64,000 bases of DNA from Vreelandella neptunia. GTDB lineage: Bacteria; Pseudomonadota; Gammaproteobacteria; Pseudomonadales; Halomonadaceae. The position numbers were made by a program, and so were the translations under genes. The notes beneath the pieces were generated by a model, which saw only the letters and a list, made by a program, of their open reading frames with translations, was not told where the DNA came from and searched no databases. Positions 17,951 to 25,502 of the stretch are shown piece after piece. Positions within the stretch are counted from its first letter, which is position 1. Each line of letters opens with the position of its first letter. Location of the stretch: positions 3,906,001-3,970,000 of the forward strand of contig NZ_CP140255.1 of assembly GCF_034479615.1 (NCBI RefSeq), written 5' to 3'.

Positions 17951-18514
17951 ATGCTAGATGCCACACAACGCCACCAATATCTTATTGAACAACTCAACGG
18001 CTGCGCCCAGGGCGACCGCAACGCATTCGAGCGCCTTTATCGTGCCTCCAGTGCGCATCTATATGCTCAGTTGCTGCGTATAGTAAGAGATGAAGGTGCC
18101 GCACAGGATTGTCTCCAACATGTTTTTATCAGAATCTGGCATGCTGCCGACCAATACGACGCCACACGAGCCAAGCCGATGACCTGGCTGTCCACACTCG
18201 CTCGCAATATTGGCATCGACTGGCTGCGCCGCCAGAAACCCCAAGACGCCACCACCGATGAACCCTTGTTAGCAACGCTACAAGGCACCGACGACCCTGA
18301 ATATGACAGCATCAGTCATCAGCAAAGCGCCAAACTGAATGACTGCCTCGACACACTCAGTGGTAATCAGCGCCAGTTAATGGAAATGGCCTACTTTCAG
18401 GGTATGACTCACAGCGAGCTTGCCAGCTCTCTGTCCCAACCGCTGGGCAGCGTCAAAAGCTGGATCCGCCGTGGACTCGAGAGGTTAAAAACATGTCTAA
18501 CCAATGGGATTTAA
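17951..18514 (+). CDS. ECF-family RNA polymerase sigma factor (SigK-like)
   Basis: 187-residue group IV sigma factor. Region 2 (about 20-90) contains FERLYRASSAHLYAQLLRIV and the -10 recognition helix TWLSTLARNIGIDWLRR. Region 4 (about 130-185) contains LMEMAYFQGMTHSELA and LGSVKSWIRRGLERLK, the -35-binding helix. The anti-sigma gene overlaps its 3' end by 22 bp, so the two are translationally coupled. With the divergent fasciclin gene this forms a compact sigma / anti-sigma / surface-protein unit, expected to be autoregulated. Inducing signal unknown. Confidence 0.94.
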   Translation: MLDATQRHQYLIEQLNGCAQGDRNAFERLYRASSAHLYAQLLRIVRDEGAAQDCLQHVFIRIWHAADQYDATRAKPMTWLSTLARNIGIDWLRRQKPQDATTDEPLLATLQGTDDPEYDSISHQQSAKLNDCLDTLSGNQRQLMEMAYFQGMTHSELASSLSQPLGSVKSWIRRGLERLKTCLTNGI

Positions 18515-19203
18515 GCGACCCTGATGATCGCCACCTTGCGGCTGGTGAGTACGTACTGAGCGTACTGGATCGAGACCAAAAAGCACGATTTGAAGCGCTG
18601 TTGGCTGTCAGCCATGACCTACGTAATGACGTGGAAGCTTGGCGAGAGCATCTCCACTTGTTCAACGAACGCCTGGATCCTAAGACACCGCCAAAAGAGG
18701 TCTGGCAGCGCATTACAGCGGCGACCGGGGCGTTACCTTTACGCTGGTGGCAACGCCTGGGTGCATGGCAGGCCATGGCGGCCAGTTTTGGGGTAATGGC
18801 GGTCGCGCTGGGCCTTCTTTGGCAACAAGCTGAACTGACTACGCCGCCAGAGGGAGAAGCGGTGTTCGTGGTTCAGGACGAATCGCGCACGCCAGGCTGG
18901 ATCATTAGCGCCACCGAGGGGGGAGAGCTGATCGTGCAAGCGGTTCAACCAACCCAGGTCAATAGCGAGCAGACCGGCGAGCTGTGGTTGATTGCCGATG
19001 GCACGCCCATTTCTCTAGGCCTGCTGCCGGAGCAAGGCAGCCTACGTCTCCAACCCAGTGCGGAGCTACGCGCCCAATTATTCAATGCCGATTTAGCCGT
19101 AAGTGTTGAGCCTCAAGGGGGCGCTCCCGGTGGACAACCAACCGGGCCGATTATCGACCATGGCCGTTTGACGCCAATGGCGGGTAGTAATTTCAATTTA
19201 TAA
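18493..19203 (+). CDS. Anti-sigma factor, RskA-type
   Basis: 236-residue single-pass membrane anti-sigma factor that should hold the upstream ECF sigma factor inactive. The N-terminal cytoplasmic domain has LAAGEYVLSVLD followed by a helical segment. A membrane helix lies at about 85-110 (WQAMAASFGVMAVALGLLW), and the extracytoplasmic C-terminal domain includes GELWLIADGTPISLGLLPEQ, characteristic of RskA. Release of the sigma factor in this family is normally by regulated proteolysis. It overlaps the sigma gene by 22 bp and meets the convergent MocR gene tail to tail with 6 bp overlap. Confidence 0.92.
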   Translation: MSNQWDLSDPDDRHLAAGEYVLSVLDRDQKARFEALLAVSHDLRNDVEAWREHLHLFNERLDPKTPPKEVWQRITAATGALPLRWWQRLGAWQAMAASFGVMAVALGLLWQQAELTTPPEGEAVFVVQDESRTPGWIISATEGGELIVQAVQPTQVNSEQTGELWLIADGTPISLGLLPEQGSLRLQPSAELRAQLFNADLAVSVEPQGGAPGGQPTGPIIDHGRLTPMAGSNFNL

Positions 19204-20637
19204 GACAACCTCATGCGCCTGCGCTTCTTCCACCATCTCCGTGGCTAGCGCCCCCACCGTTCGCACGGCCGCTTCGATGCTAGGCGTAAGCGTGAAAGCG
19301 TAGTTCAAGCGCAAGCACTGGCGAAACTTACCCGAGGCTGAAAACAGCGATCCTGGTGCTACGTGGATAGCACGCTCCGCCAAGCGTTCATTCAAGCGCA
19401 CGCAATCCACGGCGGCGGGTAGCTCTACCCATAGCAAAAAGCCCCCTTGTGGGTAGCTAATACCCGCTCCCTTGTGGAAGTAGCGCTGAACCCAACTGAT
19501 CATGATATCGCGCTGGCGCTGATATTGGCGGGTAGCGTAACGGACATGGCGCTCGTAGTGGCCTTTGGCGACGAACTCCGCAACTGCCAGCTGCGGCAAC
19601 GTCGCCGAAGCGCCAGTGGAGACATACTTCATATGCAACGCCTGATCACGATAGCGCCCTGGCGCTAGCCAACCCACTCTTAGCCCCGGCCCCACGGTTT
19701 TGGAAAAGCCGCTGCATAGCATCACGCGCCCGTCGTCATCGAAAGATTTCACAGTACGCGGTCTTGGCAGAGTAAATGACAGGTCACCGTAGATATCATC
19801 TTCGATAATGGCCACATCAAAGCGTTGGGCAAGCTGAAACAGCGCCCGCTTGCGTGCTTCAGGCATGGTGTAGCCCAGCGGGTTGTTGTAAGTGGGCGTG
19901 ACCTGTATCGCGCGAATCGGCCACTGTTCCAGCGCCAGTTCCAGAGCTTCCAGACTAATACCGGTTTGCGGGTCGGTGGGTATTTCCAGGGCTTTTAAGC
20001 CGTTGGCCTTGAGTATCTGCATGGTGCCGTAAAAGCTGGGCGAATCGACAGCCACCACATCACCCGGCTGGGTGAGCGTGCGCAGCGCAATCGAAAGCGC
20101 CTCCTGACAGCCGGTGGTCACCATAATGTCGTCTGGGTGTAGCAAGCAGCCGGAAGCAATAGCCAATCGCGCCACCTGTTGGCGCAGCTCGGGGCTACCG
20201 CTCAACCTATCGTAATTGAATCCGTGCAGGTCATTACTGCGATGAAGGCCAGCGAGGATTTTCGACAGCGGCCGCAGCGTTTCATACTCAAAATTCGGTA
20301 TGCCGCGCCCCAGCAGCAGCCGCACGTCATCACGTTGGGTGGCGACGAGCTCCAGCACTTGATCCCACTGGGAAATATCCAGCGGGCGCTGCGCGGGTCG
20401 TGAGACCGACGGCAGCACCGATGGTACGCGGCTAGGCAGTACGAAGTAGCCCGATTTTGGTCGAGACTCAATCAATCCCACGTCCATCAGCTGGCGGCAA
20501 GCCTCCTGGGCCGTCGAGATGCTAACGTCCAGCTCCTGGCACACTGCACGGATAGAAGGCAGGCGATCACCCACACGGTAAATTCCGTGTTCGATACGCT
20601 CGCGCAAAATGCTGGCGACTTCTTCATAGCGCGTCAT
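19198..20637 (-). CDS. MocR-family regulator (GntR DNA-binding domain fused to aminotransferase fold)
   Basis: 479-residue transcription factor. Residues 1-70 form a GntR winged helix (RYEEVASILRERIEHGIY, LPSIRAVCQELDVS) and the rest is a class I PLP-binding aminotransferase-like domain with the lysine region SGFSKTVGPGLRVGW. The start is ATG 20637, preceded by AGGGGGAG; a longer frame to 20667 lacks a ribosome site. Members bind PLP and sense amines or vitamin B6 and usually regulate the divergent neighbour. Here that is the DUF1127-PhzF pair, and the shared region carries four copies of ATACAGA. Confidence 0.93.
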   Translation of the reverse strand: MTRYEEVASILRERIEHGIYRVGDRLPSIRAVCQELDVSISTAQEACRQLMDVGLIESRPKSGYFVLPSRVPSVLPSVSRPAQRPLDISQWDQVLELVATQRDDVRLLLGRGIPNFEYETLRPLSKILAGLHRSNDLHGFNYDRLSGSPELRQQVARLAIASGCLLHPDDIMVTTGCQEALSIALRTLTQPGDVVAVDSPSFYGTMQILKANGLKALEIPTDPQTGISLEALELALEQWPIRAIQVTPTYNNPLGYTMPEARKRALFQLAQRFDVAIIEDDIYGDLSFTLPRPRTVKSFDDDGRVMLCSGFSKTVGPGLRVGWLAPGRYRDQALHMKYVSTGASATLPQLAVAEFVAKGHYERHVRYATRQYQRQRDIMISWVQRYFHKGAGISYPQGGFLLWVELPAAVDCVRLNERLAERAIHVAPGSLFSASGKFRQCLRLNYAFTLTPSIEAAVRTVGALATEMVEEAQAHEVVL

Positions 20638-20666
20638 GACACTCCCCCTGATGCAGCCTGATAACA

Positions 20667-20748
20667 ATACAGATGACCTCGAAATCGGCCATACAGAGGC
20701 ATAACACGCCCCTCTGTATCATAAAAACATTAAAATCTATATCTGTAT
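20667..20748. promoter_or_regulatory. Four-copy ATACAGA array: putative MocR operator
   Basis: ATACAGA occurs at 20667-20673 and 20691-20697 in direct orientation, and inverted as TCTGTAT at 20713-20719 and 20742-20748. The inner pair forms a 9-bp-arm dyad (ATACAGAGG / CCTCTGTAT). Direct-repeat half sites in a divergent region are typical of MocR/GabR regulators. Confidence 0.55.
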
Positions 20749-20801
20749 TCAAATGATAGCACTGAGTAATCTGGTTGGGCATATAACACGGAGGATTAGC
20801 C

Positions 20802-21014
20802 ATGCCACGCTTCAGCCTCACCCAGCTTCGTTATCAGCTAAGATCTCAACTGCGTCAGTACCGCCACTACCGTCGCAGCCGACGCCAACTGCTATCACTT
20901 GATGACAGACTACTTGATGATATCGGCATTGACCGCACACAGGCGCTCAAAGAGGGACATAAAGCGTTTTGGAAGCATACACCACTCGATGAGGGGCCTT
21001 ATGAAAACCGCTGA
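20802..21014 (+). CDS. DUF1127 small basic protein
   Basis: 70-residue, Arg-rich protein with the DUF1127 core RRQLLSLDDRLLDDIGIDR. Members are small cytosolic proteins; in alphaproteobacteria some affect small-RNA maturation or phosphate/carbon physiology, but no function can be assigned here. SD GGAGG lies upstream of ATG 20802. Its 3' end overlaps the start of the PhzF gene by 14 bp, indicating coupled expression, and the pair diverges from the MocR regulator. Confidence 0.85.
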   Translation: MPRFSLTQLRYQLRSQLRQYRHYRRSRRQLLSLDDRLLDDIGIDRTQALKEGHKAFWKHTPLDEGPYENR

Positions 21015-21873
21015 GTATTACCTACTCGACGTCTTTACCGACCAGCCGTTTACCGGCAACCCATTGGCCGTCTTTCTAGAGGCTGATGGGTTGGCAGCCA
21101 GTACCATGCAGGCGCTGGCTAATGAGCTTAACCTGGCCGAAACGGTGTTTTTAAGTTCAGCCGCTGAACCGAATCACTACCCGATGCGGATCTTTACGCC
21201 TAGTCGTGAGCTACCTTTTGCAGGCCACCCTACGGTAGGCACCGCGCACCTGCTAAGAGAGCTGAATTTAGTGAACCGCGAGCAAGGCGTTGTCCTCCAA
21301 CCTCCCATCGGCGAGCTAGTGGTTAATTATGAACAAGATAGGGCAACGTTTAAGACCGCCCAGCCCGCCATGATCACCGACAGCACTATTGATCGCACCA
21401 CTGCCGTTGAGCTGCTGGGATTGGACATCCATCAAGTTATTGGTGATCCGGTGATTGCTTCCTTTGGGCTACCCTTTCATTTGATCGAACTCACTGATAT
21501 GGCAGCGCTAGAGAGCGTACGTATTGCTACGACGGCTTGGGCAAGTGCTGTTATGGCTAGCAGTGCCGTCCAGATTTACCTGTATGTTATTGAACAACAA
21601 GGCGGGGCAGAAACGATTGTTCACAGCCGCATGTTTTGTATGCATGCCAGCATTTGCGAAGACCCCGCTACCGGTAGCGCCGCAGCTGCTTTAACCGGCT
21701 ATTTGGCCTCACTTCAACCCGATGCTTTGCATTGCAAGATTCATCAGGGTGTTGAGATGGGGCGGCCTAGTGTTATCTACACAGCAGCAAATGGCGGTAT
21801 CAAACCCGGTTTTGTGCAGGTTGGCGGTAACACAGTGGTAGTGGGTAAGGGAGAGTTTTACCTAGAACAGTAA
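21001..21873 (+). CDS. PhzF-family isomerase/epimerase-like protein
   Basis: 290-residue two-domain protein of the diaminopimelate-epimerase fold. Family motifs are present: TGNPLAVF near 19, NLAETVFL with the conserved catalytic-type Glu, FTPSRELPFAGHPTVGTA, and EDPATGSAAAALTGYL late in the protein. I place the start at ATG 21001 with GAGGGG upstream; a longer frame reaching 20899 only overlaps DUF1127. PhzF itself acts in phenazine synthesis, but most family members have unknown substrates and no phenazine genes are present. The adjacent PLP-dependent regulator hints at an amino-acid-derived substrate. Confidence 0.9.
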   Translation: MKTAEYYLLDVFTDQPFTGNPLAVFLEADGLAASTMQALANELNLAETVFLSSAAEPNHYPMRIFTPSRELPFAGHPTVGTAHLLRELNLVNREQGVVLQPPIGELVVNYEQDRATFKTAQPAMITDSTIDRTTAVELLGLDIHQVIGDPVIASFGLPFHLIELTDMAALESVRIATTAWASAVMASSAVQIYLYVIEQQGGAETIVHSRMFCMHASICEDPATGSAAAALTGYLASLQPDALHCKIHQGVEMGRPSVIYTAANGGIKPGFVQVGGNTVVVGKGEFYLEQ

Positions 21874-21887
21874 CCAAAAGCTGAAAC

Positions 21888-21920
21888 AAAAAAAGAGTGC
21901 CCACGTTATCGCGGACACTC
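21888..21920 (-). terminator. Terminator of the small heat-shock operon
   Basis: On the minus strand GAGTGTCCGCG (21920-21910) pairs with CGTGGGCACTC (21905-21895, two G-U pairs) around ATAA and is followed by seven T. It lies 25 bp past the second hsp20 stop. Confidence 0.85.
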
Positions 21921-21945
21921 AGCATCTATTCTCAGTTGGCTAACG

Positions 21946-22344
21946 TTATGCTGCCTGTACCTCAATACGGCGTGTACGGTGGCTATCTTTCTTGGGCAGC
22001 GTTAGCGTCAGTACGCCGTTGACGAGAGTGGCGCTAATGGCATCACTGTCCACTTCGTGACTGAGGTTAAAACGCCGCGCAAAACGCTGGCCGCGAACCT
22101 CGGCGTGCAGCGCGCTCAGCCCTTCGGGCATATTTAGCGCTATCTCACCCTCCAAGCTCAGCACGTTGTTGTCGAGCTCTATTTTCAGCGTCTCATTAGT
22201 CACGCCGGGCATATCCGCCACCAGTTTGAGCGCGTTAGACTCCTCAATAATATCCACCGCTGGCAGCAGGGTTTCTTCACGGCGTTGCTCTTCGCCACCT
22301 TGTTGCAGCGGGGAGTGGTTGGATGAACGAACAACGTTATTCAT
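21946..22344 (-). CDS. Small heat-shock protein, Hsp20 family (second gene)
   Basis: 132-residue ATP-independent chaperone with an alpha-crystallin domain. Typical features are VADMPGVTNETLKIELDNNVLSLEGE, FARRFNLSHEVDSDAISATLVNGVLTLTLPK and the beta-strand exchange region at the C-terminus. Unlike many relatives, the tail ends RRIEVQAA without an obvious I-x-I/V motif except IEV. SD AAGGAGG precedes ATG 22344. It follows the first hsp20 gene by 37 bp and shares its heat-shock promoter. The tails of both proteins are nearly identical (RRI-V-VQAA type), suggesting an ancient tandem duplication. Confidence 0.92.
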   Translation of the reverse strand: MNNVVRSSNHSPLQQGGEEQRREETLLPAVDIIEESNALKLVADMPGVTNETLKIELDNNVLSLEGEIALNMPEGLSALHAEVRGQRFARRFNLSHEVDSDAISATLVNGVLTLTLPKKDSHRTRRIEVQAA

Positions 22345-22381
22345 GATTTATCCCTCCTTCTTCAAGGTTAACAAACATGAT

Positions 22382-22843
22382 TTACGCCGCCTGAACATCA
22401 ATACGCCGCGGCTTGAGTTCTTCGCGTTTAGGCAACACGATCTCGAACACACCATGGGCATGGCGTGCCTCTGCCCGTTCGGCATCGAGACCGTCGGGGA
22501 GCGCAATCGCTCTAACAAACTCACCGCTGGCGCGCTCACGACGAAATACCGGGCGGGAGCTGCCATCTTCATTACTGCCCGTCACAGCATCGCGTTTGCC
22601 ACGCAGTGTCAGCACATTATCCTGAACATCGATGGTCAAATCCGAGGGTGCCAGACCCGCCGCAAACACATAGACCCTCACGGCATCGTCGCTCCGAGCG
22701 ACATTGATCATCGGGAAACTACCACGCGGCACCGCGCGAATATCCATCACATTGGTGTCAGGCAAGAAGCCATCCAGCAACTGGCTAAACCAGTCAAACT
22801 GGCGAGGCAAACCGGTTTCAAAACGCTTGAGATCATCGAACAT
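22382..22843 (-). CDS. Small heat-shock protein, Hsp20 family (first gene)
   Basis: 153-residue Hsp20 chaperone that binds unfolding proteins in the cytoplasm. The alpha-crystallin domain spans roughly 45-145, with VFAAGLAPSDLTIDVQDNVLTLRGKR and FVRAIALPDGLDAERAEARHAHGVFEIVLPK. The start is ATG 22843, because AGGAGG lies exactly 8 nt upstream; an in-frame GTG at 22852 would sit directly on that ribosome site. The gene leads a two-gene operon. Upstream are a sigma-32-like promoter and a leader that can form a ROSE-like hairpin over the ribosome site, pointing to both transcriptional and translational heat control. Confidence 0.94.
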   Translation of the reverse strand: MFDDLKRFETGLPRQFDWFSQLLDGFLPDTNVMDIRAVPRGSFPMINVARSDDAVRVYVFAAGLAPSDLTIDVQDNVLTLRGKRDAVTGSNEDGSSRPVFRRERASGEFVRAIALPDGLDAERAEARHAHGVFEIVLPKREELKPRRIDVQAA

Positions 22844-22851
22844 ATCGAACA

Positions 22852-22901
22852 CCTCCTACGTTAAGCAGACTATGAAAGTTGTCATAAGAGGCAGCCTCTT
22901 A
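22852..22901 (-). promoter_or_regulatory. ROSE-like RNA thermometer in the hsp20 leader
   Basis: In the minus-strand leader, CTGCT (22868-22864) can pair with the SD core AGGAG (22857-22853) across a 6-nt loop, leaving an internal G-G opposition. That is the hallmark of the 3' hairpin of ROSE thermometers (U-GCU against AGGA). A second perfect hairpin, TAAGAGG / CCTCTTA, occupies 22885-22901. The predicted leader is about 80-90 nt. Confidence 0.5.
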
Positions 22902-22934
22902 CGCAACCCACAGAAGCAGCCTCTACGCTGTAAA

Positions 22935-22962
22935 AAATAGGAGCGGTCAGTCGATTTTCAAG
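22935..22962 (-). promoter_or_regulatory. Sigma-32-like heat-shock promoter
   Basis: On the minus strand CTTGAAA (22962-22956) is followed after 12 bp by CTCCTATTT (22943-22935), near the heat-shock consensus CTTGAAA-N11-16-CCCCATNT. It lies about 95 bp before the hsp20 ATG. Confidence 0.65.
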
Positions 22963-23030
22963 GGTCTGGATGGCAATTTTCAGGCTTTTTTAACGGCCGC
23001 CAGCGCTCTGATCAGAGGGGGCAGAAATCA

Positions 23031-23306
23031 CTACTTACCGATGATGACCGTCCCCGACCCGGTGATGACTACATTACCGTGGGCACCCACACTGCTCAGG
23101 ACAGCAGCAGGCTTACTATTGACGAATACGGTGGATGAAACCTCGTGGGTAATAGGACTGCCACATGCAGATTTATCGTCTAGTCTTGCGGCAGACAACC
23201 CATCGTAAAAAACATCAGGCGAGCCACTTACCAACGGGTTTGTTCCGTGCCCTGGTATAGGGCACGCGGTAAGGTCGGTAATACGTGCTGCAGGCTTTCC
23301 ACTCAT
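23031..23306 (-). CDS. PAAR-domain protein (type VI secretion spike tip)
   Basis: 91-residue protein made of a single PAAR domain. Features are the N-terminal KPAARITDLTACP, the internal repeats with GLSAARLDDKSACG, and VNSKPAAVLSSVGAHGNVVITGSGTVIIG. PAAR proteins fold into a zinc-capped cone that sits on the VgrG spike of the type VI secretion system and can carry or recruit effectors. There is no C-terminal toxin extension. SD AAGGAG precedes the ATG. No vgrG, hcp, effector or immunity gene is nearby, so this is an orphan tip protein that would have to act with a T6SS encoded elsewhere. Confidence 0.9.
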   Translation of the reverse strand: MSGKPAARITDLTACPIPGHGTNPLVSGSPDVFYDGLSAARLDDKSACGSPITHEVSSTVFVNSKPAAVLSSVGAHGNVVITGSGTVIIGK

Positions 23307-23427
23307 GATATAGCTCCTTAAGCGTATGCCGTTTTAAACATCTCAATGCGACGATTATTTAATATTAATTAATATTCATCAAGTTTACTGGTGCTCGTTT
23401 AAGGTCTACGGTCAGCCAATAGCCAGC

Positions 23428-24480
23428 TTAAGCGACCATTACATCGGTAGAGAGATAGACATCCTGAATCGCATGCAGCAGCTCAACGCCTTCCTGCATC
23501 GGTTTTTGGAACGCCTTACGCCCTGAGATCAAGCCCATACCACCGGCACGTTTATTGATCACCGCCGTGCGCACCGCTTCGCCGAGATCAGAATGCCCCT
23601 TGGAGCCCCCGCCGGAATTAATCAAACCCGCGCGGCCCATAAAGCAGTTGGCGACCTGGTAGCGGGCCAAATCAATGGGGTGGTCAGTGGTTAGCTCGCT
23701 GTAGACATTGTCATGAGTATGGCCAAAGCCTACTGCACGGTAACCGCCGTTGTTCTCGGGTAGTTTCTGTTTGACGATATCCGCCTTAAGGGTAGCGGCC
23801 ATATGGTTAGCTTGGCTGGTGAGGTCGGCGGAGACGTGATAGTCGGTACCGTCCTGCTTGAAGGCTGGATTGCGCAGATAAGCCCACAGCACCGTTACCA
23901 TGCCCAACTGGTGAGCGCGCTCGAAGGCTTCGCTAATTTCCATGATTTGCCGACGGCTCTCATGGGAGCCAAAGTAAATCGTCGCCCCCACCGCCACGCA
24001 CCCCATATCGTGGGCCTGGTCTACATCGGCAAATAGCGTCTGATCGTATATCGCCGGATGGCTCAATGTTTCGTTGTGGTTAAGCTTGAGCATCATCGGT
24101 ATCTTGTGGGCATAACGCCGCGCCACCGATGACAAAACGCCCAGCGTCGACGCCACGCCGTTACAACCACCTTCGAGTGCCAGTTCAACGATATTGGCCG
24201 GGTCAAAGTAGCGCGGGTTAGGCGCGAAAGAAGCGCCCGCTGAGTGCTCAATGCCCTGATCTACTGGCAGCAGGCTGAGGTAACCGGTGCCCGCCAAACG
24301 GCCGTGATTAAAAAAGCTCTGCATATTGCGCAGCACCGCTGGGCTGCGGTCACTATCCGCCATAACACGGTCAATAAAATCTGGGCCCGGCAGGTGCAAG
24401 CTATCCCGGGGTACGCCCTGGCACGTGTGATTAAGCAAACTATCGGCGTCACTGCCAAGCAACGCGGCTATATCAGTCAT
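23428..24480 (-). CDS. fbaB: Class I fructose-bisphosphate aldolase (FbaB/DhnA type)
   Basis: 350-residue Schiff-base aldolase of the archaeal/bacterial DhnA family, cleaving fructose 1,6-bisphosphate in glycolysis or running in gluconeogenesis. Recognisable segments include [34 protein letters not shown] with the Schiff-base-region lysine, and [17 protein letters not shown] near the end. The start is ATG 24480 ([10 protein letters not shown]), with AGGAG 6 nt upstream; the frame extends to 24528 but without a ribosome site. The gene stands alone, bounded by the PAAR gene and a long non-coding region. Confidence 0.93.
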   Translation of the reverse strand: MTDIAALLGSDADSLLNHTCQGVPRDSLHLPGPDFIDRVMADSDRSPAVLRNMQSFFNHGRLAGTGYLSLLPVDQGIEHSAGASFAPNPRYFDPANIVELALEGGCNGVASTLGVLSSVARRYAHKIPMMLKLNHNETLSHPAIYDQTLFADVDQAHDMGCVAVGATIYFGSHESRRQIMEISEAFERAHQLGMVTVLWAYLRNPAFKQDGTDYHVSADLTSQANHMAATLKADIVKQKLPENNGGYRAVGFGHTHDNVYSELTTDHPIDLARYQVANCFMGRAGLINSGGGSKGHSDLGEAVRTAVINKRAGGMGLISGRKAFQKPMQEGVELLHAIQDVYLSTDVMVA

Positions 24481-24833
24481 GATGAGCTCCTTTATATTTA
24501 TATGTAACAAAAAGTAAGTGTATGCCAAAAACTGCTTAAATGAAGCGTATCGATTTAATAAAGCCTAGCGCTTCAATAGACCATAGGGGAAGCACCACCG
24601 CAATCAGGTAGCACTAGGTTTCCCGACAGTTGGCAAGTCTACGACTAAAGGATGAACACACAGTAAATAATGAGTTTTATTCTCAAAGATGGATCTTTTT
24701 TCTTCGTGTCATACTAGGCATCACTTTACTCTAAGTACCTATTTTTCAGCGCAACAACTTGATCTTAATTAATCTTTGTGACAACTTTCATATATGAGAA
24801 AGATATCATGAACTTAGTAGTAGGAACGCGCCG
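24481..24833. other. Intergenic region between divergent fbaB and the zinc-ribbon gene
   Basis: About 350 bp, AT-rich, with no credible gene. It must hold two divergent promoters. A TTGAT-N4-ATTAA sequence at 24759-24772 resembles an FNR/Anr half-conserved box but lies in AT-rich DNA, and TCATATATGA near 24790 is a short palindrome. I see nothing decisive. Confidence 0.5.
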
Positions 24834-25388
24834 ATGAAATGTACCGCATGCCAGCAGGGAAAATTAGTTCCCAGCTTTATTGATGCCCTTTTCCGTAGCC
24901 ATACTTGCGACAACTGCGGCGGCAACTGGATCTTGATTGAAGATTACATTAGCTGGAAAGAACGTCACCCCGAACATGTATTTGATGATACTGGTGTCGA
25001 GAGCGTTGAGGCGGAAGATACGGTAGGCGCGCTTATTTGCCCGGTGACCGGCGGCATTATGAGCAAGTTCCGAATCACCAAAGATAATTCCCACCGGATT
25101 GACTATAGCGCTCGTGTAGGCGGCGTTTGGCTGAATAAAGGCGAGTGGGAAATGCTGGTCGCCGAAGGACTTGCAGGTAACCTTAACAGCATACTGACAG
25201 ACGCCTGGCAAAAGCGGATACGTCAGGAAAAAACCAGTGACACCTTTGAGCAGCTCTATCGCAGCAAGTTTGGTGATGTTGACTACCAAAAAGCCTTTGA
25301 CGTACGCGAGTGGCTGCATAGCCACGCTCAAAAAGCCGACTTACGTGCTTTTTTAATGGCAGAAAATCCTTACTCGGCTATTGAGTGA
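24834..25388 (+). CDS. TFIIB-type zinc-ribbon protein of unknown function
   Basis: 184-residue cytosolic protein. An N-terminal zinc ribbon is clear: CTACQQGKLVPSF (Cys3, Cys6) and CDNCGGNWI (Cys25, Cys28). A second motif-like segment with one Cys (CPVTGGIMSKFRI) and WLNKGEWEML recalls proteins annotated zf-TFIIB, in which the zinc ribbon is followed by a helical tail. The role is unknown. It converges with the large coiled-coil ATPase gene (115 bp apart) and is followed by a good terminator, so it is a separate unit. Linkage to the neighbouring ATPase-flotillin system is suggested only by position. Confidence 0.75.
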   Translation: MKCTACQQGKLVPSFIDALFRSHTCDNCGGNWILIEDYISWKERHPEHVFDDTGVESVEAEDTVGALICPVTGGIMSKFRITKDNSHRIDYSARVGGVWLNKGEWEMLVAEGLAGNLNSILTDAWQKRIRQEKTSDTFEQLYRSKFGDVDYQKAFDVREWLHSHAQKADLRAFLMAENPYSAIE

Positions 25389-25410
25389 GTGCTTTTAGAT
25401 AAATGATTAA

Positions 25411-25440
25411 TCAGCCGCTGATAATCAGCGGCTGACTTTT
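25411..25440 (+). terminator. Terminator after the zinc-ribbon gene
   Basis: TCAGCCGCTG (25411-25420) and CAGCGGCTGA (25426-25435) form a 10-bp stem with a 5-nt loop, followed by CTTTTAA. Confidence 0.8.
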
Positions 25441-25502
25441 AACGATTAAGTATCTCCAATCAATGACTCATGATTAGTGTTCGGGTAGTTCCTCCAGCAA
25501 CA

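Noticed and set aside
24759..24772. TTGATCTTAATTAA as an FNR/Anr box
   Set aside because: Nine of ten consensus bases match, but the region is AT-rich and the zinc-ribbon gene has no anaerobic link; kept only as a note on the intergenic region.
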